A stretch of DNA of 11,064 nt, taken from contig JBOFIT010000004.1 in assembly GCA_051650305.1 (NCBI GenBank), positions 1 through 11,064 on the forward strand, read 5' to 3'. Both the position numbers and the translations under genes were made by a program. The stretch is from JBOFDK01 sp051650305 (GTDB taxonomy: Bacteria > Bacillota > Clostridia > Lachnospirales > Cellulosilyticaceae). The notes under the pieces were generated by a model. The model saw only the letters and a program-made list of their open reading frames with translations, was not told the DNA's origin and ran no database searches. Positions within the stretch are counted from its first letter, which is position 1. Every line of letters begins with the position of its first letter. Positions 1-6,342 of the stretch are shown here, one piece after another.

Positions 1-42
1 ATCATATGGATAGAGTAAGGATATTTCAAAAGGGGAGATACC

Positions 43-948
43 ATGAAAGCAAATCTAGTGTGTAAAGGCGGAGGGGTGAAGGGGGTAGCACTTGTAGGAG
101 CATTGGCATGCCTTGAGGAGAATGGGTATGAATGGGGGCAAATAGCTGGGACATCAGTAGGGGCTATTATTGCTTCACTAGTAGCAGTAGGTTATACTGC
201 AAAAGAAATTAAAGATATTATGGATGAACTGGATTTTACCATGTTTAGAAGTCCAATCAAAATAGGGCGCATACCAATTATCGGGCAAATATTAAGTATG
301 GTGCTTTTTAAAGGCTTATATAATAGTGACTATGTAGAAACTTTCCTAGAGGAGAAGTTTAAAGCGAAGGGAAAGACGAAATTTAAAGATGTGGCCATTG
401 ATGGCATGAGTCGATTTAAAGCTATTGCGTCAGATGTGACGAGGCAGGAGATACTTATCCTTCCAGATGGACTGGCGAAGTATGGCATAGACCCCATGGA
501 ATTTGAATTGGCAAAGGCAGTGAGGATGAGTATTAGCATTCCATTTTATTATTGTCCCATCAAATTAAAAGAAGAGAATAAAAAGAATTTCATCGTAGAC
601 GGGGGGCTTATAAGTAATTTTCCCGTATGGCTCTTCGATGATAGGATGCGAGGGAAGTATCCTACAGTAGGTCTTAATTTATTAGCGGATAAAAAGGAGG
701 ATACCTCCATGTTCCAATCCCCCATCGCATACTTGCTAGATGTGATTCAGATGGCGCTTTATACCAATGAAGAACTCTACTTTAGCAACAGTAAGGAAAT
801 TAAGATGATTAACATTCCAACATTTGATATTAAAGCGACAGACTTTGAATTAACTAAAAAAGATAAGAAAGAATTATATAACTCAGGTTATGAGGCAGCT
901 GTAGCTTTTATTAAGGATACGAGGACTAGAATGCGAGTACCGTATTAA
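43..948 (+). CDS. Patatin-like phospholipase (lipid acylhydrolase)
   Basis: This 301-residue protein belongs to the patatin-like family, which uses a Ser-Asp dyad to cleave acyl chains from lipids. The sequence shows the glycine-rich oxyanion motif GGGVKG at residues 9-14, the nucleophile elbow GTSVG with Ser38, and the DGG motif with Asp186, so all catalytic elements are present in the usual order. No signal peptide is evident, which suggests a cytoplasmic or membrane-associated enzyme. The start at 43 is supported by AGGGGAG at 31-37, five bases upstream. Downstream, 52 bases separate it from the HAD gene, so the two may be co-transcribed. The natural substrate cannot be read from the sequence; bacterial relatives include RssA- and YjjU-type proteins of unclear role. 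Family assignment is confident, substrate is unknown. Confidence 0.93.
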   Translation: MKANLVCKGGGVKGVALVGALACLEENGYEWGQIAGTSVGAIIASLVAVGYTAKEIKDIMDELDFTMFRSPIKIGRIPIIGQILSMVLFKGLYNSDYVETFLEEKFKAKGKTKFKDVAIDGMSRFKAIASDVTRQEILILPDGLAKYGIDPMEFELAKAVRMSISIPFYYCPIKLKEENKKNFIVDGGLISNFPVWLFDDRMRGKYPTVGLNLLADKKEDTSMFQSPIAYLLDVIQMALYTNEELYFSNSKEIKMINIPTFDIKATDFELTKKDKKELYNSGYEAAVAFIKDTRTRMRVPY

Positions 949-981
949 AGATGATTGATGTATAATAGGAGGCATATAAGA

Positions 982-1014
982 GTGAAAGGATGTACACCAG
1001 ATGATAAAATATGA
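982..1014 (+). CDS. Possible 10-codon leader ORF overlapping the HAD gene start
   Basis: The strongest Shine-Dalgarno sequence in this gap, AGGAGG at 967-972, is nine bases before a GTG at 982, not correctly placed for the HAD start at 1001. The GTG opens a ten-codon frame (MKGCTPDDKI) ending in TGA at 1012-1014, 14 bases inside the HAD gene in another frame. The arrangement would suit translational coupling, but so short a frame may be coincidental. Nothing in the peptide is recognisable. Confidence 0.25.
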   Translation: MKGCTPDDKI

Positions 1015-1690
1015 CATGATTTTACTAGATATTGATGGCACACTTTTGGATTTTGAAAAAGCAGAGCAGGAGGCCTTCAAAGGAATGATGACCTATGTTG
1101 GTGAGGACTATGAAGAAATGCATTATGAAACCTATAGTCGTATCAACAAAGGCTTATGGGAAGCATTGGAGCGAGGCGAGATCGAAAAGGAAGTCTTAAG
1201 ACTAAGAAGATTTGAGCTGTTTCTAGAAGCGATAGGCAATGCTTCAGATGCCTTAGAAGTAAGCAAGTATTATGAAAAGGCATTAAGTGAAGGGGCATAC
1301 CCTATTCAGCATGCACTAGAGATATGTGAGATACTAAAGAAAAACTGCCGTATGGCGGTGGTGACTAATGGGATTAAAGTGATTCAGGACAACCGTCTCA
1401 AGAAATCGGGACTTATAGAGTACTTTGACAAAGTCTTTATATCAGAGGAGCTGGGGGTAAGTAAACCACATAAGCTTTTCTTCGATAAAGTATTTGAAGT
1501 AATGGGAAAAGTGGACAGGGAGCGTACATTAATAATCGGAGACTCCTTAACAGCAGATATCAAAGGGGGCAATATCGCAGGGATTAAGACGTGCTGGTAT
1601 AACCCTAAAGGCATAGAGGCAAGAGAAGACATCAAGAGCGATTATGAAATTAAAGATTTAATGGCGCTAAGAAAAATAGTAGGGGTATAA
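1001..1690 (+). CDS. HAD-family hydrolase, YjjG/YfnB-type pyrimidine nucleotidase
   Basis: This is a 229-residue cytoplasmic phosphatase of the haloacid dehalogenase superfamily. Motif I is DIDGT with the nucleophile Asp10 and acid/base Asp12. A helical cap follows at about residues 18-100. Motif II is VTNG with Thr122, motif III is the lysine in GVSKP (Lys155), and motif IV is GDSLTADI with Asp181 and Asp186. The cap type, the TNG motif and the length match the YjjG/YfnB group, which in E. coli dephosphorylates non-canonical pyrimidine nucleoside monophosphates as house-cleaning. An in-frame TGA at 983 forces a start after it, and ATG 1001 is the only good candidate, with AAAGGA at 985-990 as its ribosome binding site. 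A better site, AGGAGG at 967-972, lies too far upstream and serves another frame. Superfamily certain, exact substrate inferred. Confidence 0.88.
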   Translation: MIKYDMILLDIDGTLLDFEKAEQEAFKGMMTYVGEDYEEMHYETYSRINKGLWEALERGEIEKEVLRLRRFELFLEAIGNASDALEVSKYYEKALSEGAYPIQHALEICEILKKNCRMAVVTNGIKVIQDNRLKKSGLIEYFDKVFISEELGVSKPHKLFFDKVFEVMGKVDRERTLIIGDSLTADIKGGNIAGIKTCWYNPKGIEAREDIKSDYEIKDLMALRKIVGV

Positions 1691-1727
1691 TAAAAAAACA
1701 AAAGTAAGGGAAGCGAGGGAAATGCAA

Positions 1728-2471
1728 ATGAAATTAACAAAAGTAGCGTATAGTGATGCCATAGGGGAACTTTTGAAAAGCGATGAGATTACCAATCTTA
1801 ATATACTGGGGGCGTTAAACTATGAGGAAGATATACCGTTTTATGTGGATGATTGTGAACAACCAAGCGGGGTCTATATGGAAATAGACGGAGTAAGTTA
1901 TATGTATGCCAAAGATACGGCATTTGTACACCATGTGTTTGAGACCTTTGAACAAAAGACCCAGTATATCTTTTCAGGGATCAAAAGGGAGTTAGCAGAA
2001 AAGGTCAAAGAGATGTATACACCAGTGTGGGAAAATCCATGCGACATTTATTATTATCCTTTGCCTACAGTGGATCTTAGTGTGGTGAAAAGTGAGGTCG
2101 TTACCATTCCAGTGGAAGAGGTAGAGCGTATCAATCATTACTACACCTTTAAGGATGACTGGAGTATAGAGGCTATCACCAAAGACTTAACATTAAGACC
2201 AAGTGCAGGGATTTATGAAGAAGGGGAACTAGTGTGCTGGGTACTGGTGCATGAAGATGACTCTATGGGGATTATGTATACAGTGGAGAAAAGCCGCAGA
2301 AAAGGTTATGCAGAAGAAGTAAGCCTTGTATTAATGGATACGATGTTAAAGGCAGGCAAGGTACCTTATATACAAATATTAGAGTCCAATCAGATGTCTC
2401 CAGGACTGGCTAAAAAGTGTGGATTTGTGCCTCATGGCAAGTGTACATGGATGGAAATTTCTAGGTCATAG
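1728..2471 (+). CDS. GNAT-family N-acetyltransferase
   Basis: This is a roughly 247-residue acyltransferase of the GCN5-related superfamily. The recognisable fold is the C-terminal half, about residues 155-245: the beta-strand GELVCWVLVHED, a strand leading into the acetyl-CoA pyrophosphate loop SRRKGYAEE (the R-x-x-G-x-A motif, near residues 189-197), an amphipathic helix, and the terminal KKCGFVPHG segment typical of motif B. The N-terminal half is less conserved, as in FR47/glycine N-acyltransferase-like proteins. Two in-frame ATGs exist. GAGGG at 1715-1719 is only two bases from ATG 1722 but eight from ATG 1728, so 1728 is preferred. The gene follows the HAD gene by 37 bases and is probably in the same transcript. 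The acceptor substrate cannot be inferred. Confidence 0.8.
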   Translation: MKLTKVAYSDAIGELLKSDEITNLNILGALNYEEDIPFYVDDCEQPSGVYMEIDGVSYMYAKDTAFVHHVFETFEQKTQYIFSGIKRELAEKVKEMYTPVWENPCDIYYYPLPTVDLSVVKSEVVTIPVEEVERINHYYTFKDDWSIEAITKDLTLRPSAGIYEEGELVCWVLVHEDDSMGIMYTVEKSRRKGYAEEVSLVLMDTMLKAGKVPYIQILESNQMSPGLAKKCGFVPHGKCTWMEISRS

Positions 2472-2527
2472 TATTGGAAATTAAGTACAACTATCCAAAA
2501 AATATTTATTTCTTCCAATTTATAGGG

Positions 2528-2533
2528 TATAAT
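2528..2533 (+). promoter_or_regulatory. Candidate sigma-A -10 box for the DUF969-DUF979-pcp operon
   Basis: A perfect TATAAT lies 33 bases before the DUF969 start. The -35 region 17 bases upstream (near 2505-2510, TTTATT) is a poor match to TTGACA, so the promoter would be weak or activator-assisted. The heptamer ATTGGAA at 2473-2479 is repeated inverted as TTCCAAT at 2513-2519, within the presumed promoter spacer, which may be an operator or chance. Confidence 0.5.
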
Positions 2534-2566
2534 GGTACAGGTTAACATAAGGAAGGAGAAATAAAT

Positions 2567-3247
2567 ATGGAACTAATCGGTATTTTAGTTGTTATTGTAG
2601 GCTTTATGTTAAAGCTTGATACAATAGCAGTTGTACTAACGGCAGGAATCGTAACAGGACTCGTGGCCAATATGGGGCTTAATGAAATATTAAATACTAT
2701 TGGAAGTACATTTGTAAATCAAAGACATATGGCATTATTTTTACTTATCTTACCAATTATTGGGGTATGTGAAAGATACGGCCTTAAAGAACGTGCAACA
2801 CTATTAATTAGTAATATAAAGAGTTTATCAACAGGAAAGCTTATTTCTTTATATCAACTTATCCGTCAGATTGCTATTGCAATGGGGGTAAGACTTGGAC
2901 AAGCAGAATTCGTAAGACCACTTATTGAGCCAATGGCACAAGGTGCAGCTATTGGAGAGTATGGGCAAGTGGATGAGAAGACAAAAGAGAAAATCAAAGT
3001 AGCAGCTGCTGCTTCAGATAACTATGGTAATTTCTTTGCACAAAATATTTTCTTAGCAAACTCAGGGGTACTCCTTATTGCAGGGACACTAGAAGGGCTA
3101 GGATATGCGGTAGATACACTACAGATTGTCAAACTGTCTATACCAGTAGCAGTTATTGCTTTAGTACTTGGCGTTTTACAAAATAGACATCTTGACCGTA
3201 CCATTAAGCGAGAATTAGGACATAAGAGAGGTGACAACAATGAATAA
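2567..3247 (+). CDS. DUF969 family membrane protein, putative 5-oxoproline transporter subunit
   Basis: This 226-residue hydrophobic protein matches the DUF969 family by its opening (MELIGILVVIVGFMLKLDT), the central RYGLKERA and RLGQAEFVRP segments, and the AAAASDNYGNFFAQNIF segment near residues 147-162. About five membrane-spanning stretches are visible, near residues 2-15, 17-35, 55-68, 160-178 and 188-204, with a charged C-terminal tail. The family almost always occurs with DUF979 and often with pyroglutamyl peptidase, exactly as here. On that basis current annotation calls the pair a 5-oxoproline (pyroglutamate) transporter; I recall this name but cannot verify experimental proof. The ribosome binding site AAGGAG at 2553-2558 is eight bases from ATG 2567. 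The end overlaps the DUF979 start by eight bases, implying translational coupling. Confidence 0.88.
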   Translation: MELIGILVVIVGFMLKLDTIAVVLTAGIVTGLVANMGLNEILNTIGSTFVNQRHMALFLLILPIIGVCERYGLKERATLLISNIKSLSTGKLISLYQLIRQIAIAMGVRLGQAEFVRPLIEPMAQGAAIGEYGQVDEKTKEKIKVAAAASDNYGNFFAQNIFLANSGVLLIAGTLEGLGYAVDTLQIVKLSIPVAVIALVLGVLQNRHLDRTIKRELGHKRGDNNE

Positions 3248-4154
3248 TACATTATTAGAACTCTTTTATATATTAGTAGGCTTACTGATGTATTTAGTAG
3301 CTTTTCATGTCGTAAAAGACACAGAGCATACAACACGTATAGGAACAGCACTTTTCTGGTTTATATTAGGAACCATCTTTGTATTTGGTAGCTACTTGCC
3401 AGGCAATTTAGTGGGTATCCTACTTGTAGGGATCGGTATACTTACAGCAAGTAAGAAAGTAAGAATGGGTAAAGTAAATATGCCAACGACTGAGTTTGCT
3501 ACAAAGCAAGCTGAGCGTTTAGGCAATAAAATATTCTTACCATCTGTAACAATCGCAGTACTTGTTATTCTTATTGCTCAGTTCACAGAGTTAAGTGGAA
3601 CAGTAGCTATCGGTGTAGCGGCAATCACTACACTTGCTCTAACTTTTGGACTTACAAAAGTATCACCAAAGACTGTAGGAGAAGATAGCAACCGTATGTT
3701 ACAAGCAGTAGGGGTAACGTGTATTTTACCACAGCTTCTTGCATCACTTGGTACACTCTTTACAGAAGCAGGTGTAGGTGATGTTATTGCTAATGGTATT
3801 TCAGTAGTGATACCAGAAGGTAATATCTTAATTGGTGTGATTGCATACTGTGTGGGGATGGCAGTCTTCACGATGGTTATGGGAAATGCTTTTGCCGCCT
3901 TCTCAGTTATTACAGTGGGAATCGGTGTACCTTTCGTCTTTGCACAAGGTGGAGATGTCATCGTAGCATCGACTTTAGCGTTAACAGCAGGCTACTGTGG
4001 TACACTGTTAACACCAATGGCAGCGAATTTTAATATGTTACCAGTAGCTTTATTAGATATTAAAGATAAAAACGCAGTAATCAAGCATCAAGCAGTGGTA
4101 GCTATACCATTACTGATCATTCATATTATCTTAATGTATGTATTAGCATTTTAA
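3240..4154 (+). CDS. DUF979 family membrane protein, putative 5-oxoproline transporter subunit
   Basis: This roughly 304-residue protein has eight to ten hydrophobic segments, for example residues 7-24, 35-50, 56-71, 99-115, 120-138, 195-215, 240-258 and 285-303. It matches the DUF979 family, including the GYCGTLLTPMAANFNMLP segment near residues 251-268. It is the obligate partner of the preceding DUF969 gene. An upstream in-frame GTG at 3231 would add three residues, but AGAGAGGTG at 3225-3233 overlaps it and is well placed, six bases away, for ATG 3240, so ATG 3240 is preferred. The ORF begins inside the last codons of DUF969. Fifteen bases separate its stop from the pcp start. The likely role is uptake or export of 5-oxoproline across the cytoplasmic membrane; this rests on family context and not on visible substrate-binding residues. 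Confidence 0.87.
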   Translation: MNNTLLELFYILVGLLMYLVAFHVVKDTEHTTRIGTALFWFILGTIFVFGSYLPGNLVGILLVGIGILTASKKVRMGKVNMPTTEFATKQAERLGNKIFLPSVTIAVLVILIAQFTELSGTVAIGVAAITTLALTFGLTKVSPKTVGEDSNRMLQAVGVTCILPQLLASLGTLFTEAGVGDVIANGISVVIPEGNILIGVIAYCVGMAVFTMVMGNAFAAFSVITVGIGVPFVFAQGGDVIVASTLALTAGYCGTLLTPMAANFNMLPVALLDIKDKNAVIKHQAVVAIPLLIIHIILMYVLAF

Positions 4155-4169
4155 GAGAGGAGCATGATG

Positions 4170-4811
4170 ATGAAAGTACTTATTACAGGTTTTGATCCTT
4201 TTGGTGGAGAAAAAACAAATCCAGCATTAGAAGCAGTAAAAGCTTTACCATCACAAATAGGGGTACATGAGGTTATCAAACTAGAAATCCCTACAGTATT
4301 TGGTAAGAGTTTAGAAAAGATAGAAGAAGCCATCAAACTTCATGCACCAGATGTAGTCATCTCGGTAGGACAAGCTGGTGGACGTTTTGGGGTAACACCA
4401 GAGCGTGTAGCCATTAATATTGATGATGCACGTATCGATGACAATGAAGGGAATGCACCAGTTGATTTAGCTGTAGCAGAAGGTGGGCCAGCAGCTTACT
4501 TCACGACATTACCGATCAAGGCGATGACACAAGCTATGGTAAAGGCAGGTGTTCCAGCATCGGTATCTAATACAGCGGGGACTTTTGTATGTAATCATGT
4601 GATGTATGGGGTACTTCATATGGCACATACAAAGTATCCAAATATAAGAGCAGGCTTTATACATGTACCGTATATTCCACAGCAAGTTATAACGAAGCCT
4701 AATATGCCATCTATGGCACTTGCAGATATTGTTAAAGGCTTAGAGACATGTATAGAAACGGCTTGTGAGGCAAAAGAAGATATACGCATTGCAGCAGGTG
4801 CAATTTGCTAA
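4170..4811 (+). CDS. pcp: Pyroglutamyl-peptidase I (pyrrolidone-carboxylate peptidase)
   Basis: This is a cytoplasmic cysteine peptidase of family C15, which removes N-terminal pyroglutamate (5-oxoproline) from peptides. The sequence shows the N-terminal GFDPFGGEKTNPA motif at residues 7-19, the catalytic Glu78 in GVTPERVAIN, Cys141 in NTAGTFVCNHVMY and His165 in GFIHVPY, giving a complete Glu-Cys-His triad. The length of 213 residues is typical. Three consecutive ATGs occur at 4164, 4167 and 4170. GAGAGGAG at 4155-4162 is seven bases from ATG 4170 and almost abuts the first, so 4170 is chosen. The gene is the last of the DUF969-DUF979-pcp operon and is followed at once by a terminator. Released 5-oxoproline is the proposed substrate of the transporter encoded just upstream. 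Confidence 0.96.
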   Translation: MKVLITGFDPFGGEKTNPALEAVKALPSQIGVHEVIKLEIPTVFGKSLEKIEEAIKLHAPDVVISVGQAGGRFGVTPERVAINIDDARIDDNEGNAPVDLAVAEGGPAAYFTTLPIKAMTQAMVKAGVPASVSNTAGTFVCNHVMYGVLHMAHTKYPNIRAGFIHVPYIPQQVITKPNMPSMALADIVKGLETCIETACEAKEDIRIAAGAIC

Positions 4812-4820
4812 TAAAAAGAT

Positions 4821-4853
4821 AAGAGGGGGGCCTAGTTTGCCTCTCTTTTTTTT
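4821..4853 (+). terminator. Rho-independent terminator of the pcp operon
   Basis: An 8-bp stem pairs AAGAGGGG (4821-4828) with CCTCTCTT (4840-4847), with one G-T pair. It has an 11-base loop and runs into eight T residues ending at 4853. It starts nine bases after the pcp stop codon. Confidence 0.85.
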
Positions 4854-4892
4854 AGAAAAATAGGATGTGACAGCAGTAGGAGGATGACAGCG

Positions 4893-5306
4893 ATGGAAAA
4901 AATATTTGTATACGGATCACTACGTACACAGTTTTGGAATCATGATAAGGTGCTTAAAAATAGAGTGAGAAAAGTGGAAGAAGCAACTATAAAAGGGGAA
5001 CTTTTTCATTTGCCAGAAGGGTATCCAGCAGTTGTAGAAGGTAAAGAAACCATCTATGGTGAGCTTTTGACCGTCTCTCAAGAAAAAATTCTTAAAAGCA
5101 TTGATTTCTTAGAAGGCTACTTTGGAGAAGGAGAAGACAATCTTTACGTGCGTAAAAAGATAAAGGTTGCTACCGAAGCTGGCGAAGAAGAAGGATGGAC
5201 ATATATGTATGTCAACGCAAGTTATGCAAAGAAAAAAGGAAGAAAAGTAGCAAAAGGTGACTGGGCACACTTCGTTGAAAATGACTTGAAACGCATAAAG
5301 AAGTAG
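4893..5306 (+). CDS. Gamma-glutamylcyclotransferase-like (AIG2-fold) protein
   Basis: This is a 137-residue protein of the gamma-glutamylcyclotransferase (GGCT/AIG2/BtrG-like) superfamily. It shows the hallmark FVYGSLR at residues 5-11 near the N-terminus, then KGELFHLPEGYPAVV, then IYGELLTV, and SIDFLEGYF, where Glu74 sits at the position of the catalytic acid (Glu98 in human GGCT). Family members cyclise gamma-glutamyl amides or amines, releasing 5-oxoproline, though many bacterial members have no defined substrate. An in-frame ATG at 4884 abuts the strong AGGAGG at 4878-4883, whereas ATG 4893 is nine bases away, so 4893 is preferred. The gene lies 39 bases after the pcp terminator without a clear promoter, so partial readthrough is possible. 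The position next to pcp and a proposed 5-oxoproline transporter suggests a metabolic link, which is inference. Confidence 0.85.
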   Translation: MEKIFVYGSLRTQFWNHDKVLKNRVRKVEEATIKGELFHLPEGYPAVVEGKETIYGELLTVSQEKILKSIDFLEGYFGEGEDNLYVRKKIKVATEAGEEEGWTYMYVNASYAKKKGRKVAKGDWAHFVENDLKRIKK

Positions 5307-5351
5307 TAGACGATGTATAATAAGGGGGAAAAAATACAAAGGAGCTTGCCC

Positions 5352-5795
5352 ATGAAATATGTAGTTATTTCCCCTAAAAATAAATGTATGTGTTATGACG
5401 ATGCAGAGCAAGTAGCAGAATACTGCATGGAGAAAGACAACGATTATTTAGACCATTACTGTAAAGACCAACAACTAGAGTATGAGAATATGACGCCTGT
5501 AGAGATTGGTTATGCGTATACGACCATCGGTGCAGAATCAAGAGGCTGCCGTGTGTATGAGACAAAGGAAATATTACAAGCGATGGGAAGTGAAGCCATT
5601 GAGCTAGAACTCATACAGGAAGCAAAGGCTTTCTTTGAAGATCGTAGGCGTCAGCATGAAGTGGAATGTCCAGGGTATTTAGAAGATATCGTAGTAGGTG
5701 TAACACCTGTACCAGTGAGTAGCCTCTCAGGTAATGTATATAGTTGCAAAAATATAGATGGAGCCAGCGCAGAACGAGGGAATTCGGGTATATAG
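5352..5795 (+). CDS. Hypothetical protein with seven cysteines
   Basis: I do not recognise this 147-residue protein. It has no signal peptide or membrane segment. Seven cysteines (12, 14, 25, 37, 66, 106, 132) include a CMC pair, a number that might bind metal or form disulfides, though the spacing matches no zinc-finger pattern I know. Residues 68-105 look helical and charged. A longer in-frame start at 5313 is possible, but AAAGGAG at 5338-5344 lies seven bases before ATG 5352, which is preferred. A TATAAT at 5316-5321 in the gap could be a -10 box, without a convincing -35. The gene follows the cyclotransferase by 45 bases and ends just before a strong palindromic terminator. Good ribosome binding site and terminator support it as a real gene. 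Confidence 0.7.
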   Translation: MKYVVISPKNKCMCYDDAEQVAEYCMEKDNDYLDHYCKDQQLEYENMTPVEIGYAYTTIGAESRGCRVYETKEILQAMGSEAIELELIQEAKAFFEDRRRQHEVECPGYLEDIVVGVTPVPVSSLSGNVYSCKNIDGASAERGNSGI

Positions 5796-5797
5796 TC

Positions 5798-5827
5798 AAA
5801 AAAAACAGGTGTACACCTGTTTTTTTT
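5798..5827. terminator. Perfectly palindromic, bidirectional-type terminator
   Basis: A 30-base perfect palindrome has eight A residues, CAGGT, GTAC, ACCTG and eight T residues. Read on either strand it gives a GC-containing stem followed by a T-tract. It starts two bases after the preceding stop codon. No convergent gene is present, so only the + strand function is obviously needed. Confidence 0.88.
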
Positions 5828-5839
5828 GTGCAATAAAGC

Positions 5840-5868
5840 TTGTTAAAGTAAATAAAATTATATATAAT
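5840..5868 (+). promoter_or_regulatory. Sigma-A-type promoter for the 103-residue protein gene
   Basis: TTGTTA (5840-5845) and TATAAT (5863-5868) are separated by 17 bases, a near-consensus vegetative promoter in very AT-rich DNA. It directly follows a terminator and lies about 50 bases before the next start codon, so the downstream gene appears to be an independent transcription unit. Confidence 0.7.
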
Positions 5869-5917
5869 TATATTATATTTAGAAAATTAAAAAGTGGTTT
5901 ATAGAGGGGGTATTTAA

Positions 5918-6229
5918 ATGGGCGATATGGCGACAGTAGCATGTCAACCTTGTATAGAAGAAGGTAACGAACAACGAGCAAGTAGAAACTTCTGTACAGT
6001 GCAATTAGAGAATAAAGGTAAATTAAAATGGCACGTTATTTCAGCAGTAGGCGATCAGGACATTTCTTTTGATATAAGGCAGATTGATACGACGAAGACG
6101 TATCCAGTCCGTTTTGAAGGTGTGAGTCATGGTATGATCACCGAGTATATGCCACTTAGAAATCTATATGTTGCAAATCCACGTCATGCTACAGGGCATT
6201 TTATAGTGAGAGTAGAAGCGTGTGAATAA
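5918..6229 (+). CDS. Hypothetical small protein with four cysteines, probably beta-rich
   Basis: I do not recognise this 103-residue protein. Residues 27-101 alternate hydrophobic and polar positions with short turns, suggesting a beta-sandwich (for example CTVQLENKG, KLKWHVISAVGD, TGHFIVRVEAC). Cysteines lie at 9, 12, 26 and 102, that is, a CxxC near the N-terminus and one at the extreme C-terminus. There is no signal peptide or membrane segment. Such layouts occur in small self-associating or coat-like proteins, but no specific family can be claimed. GAGGGGG at 5904-5910 is seven bases from ATG 5918; an internal ATG at 5927 is less well placed. Its own promoter and terminator make it monocistronic. 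Confidence 0.72.
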   Translation: MGDMATVACQPCIEEGNEQRASRNFCTVQLENKGKLKWHVISAVGDQDISFDIRQIDTTKTYPVRFEGVSHGMITEYMPLRNLYVANPRHATGHFIVRVEACE

Positions 6230-6254
6230 AAAGAGGCAATGGCCTCTTTTTTTT
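6228..6254 (+). terminator. Rho-independent terminator after the 103-residue protein gene
   Basis: GAGGC (6233-6237) pairs with GCCTC (6242-6246) around a four-base loop. The stem is extended by flanking A and T runs, and the T-tract continues to 6254. The stem begins within the stop codon of the upstream gene, so termination is immediate. Confidence 0.87.
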
Positions 6255-6342
6255 GCTTTCAGGAGAATCAAAACCTAAAAACGTAGTATAATAAAGAAGA
6301 TTACCCCAGTCAGGACGGCAATGGGAAAAATGGAGTGAGCAT

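Noticed and set aside
3022..3351. Minus-strand open frame of about 109 codons across the DUF969/DUF979 junction
   Set aside because: It lies opposite two well-supported membrane protein genes and has no recognisable motif or ribosome binding site; other long minus-strand frames (for example 9210-9662 and 3578-3961) are rejected for the same reason.
5798..5827. Perfect palindrome as a recombination or attachment site
   Set aside because: Eight A residues, a short GC stem and eight T residues directly after a stop codon are fully explained by a rho-independent terminator; no integrase or repeat partner is present.
6301..6335. Structured regulatory RNA upstream of the EcsC gene
   Set aside because: The CCCC and GGGA segments allow only a weak, poorly paired hairpin, and no known riboswitch consensus could be recognised in so short a leader.
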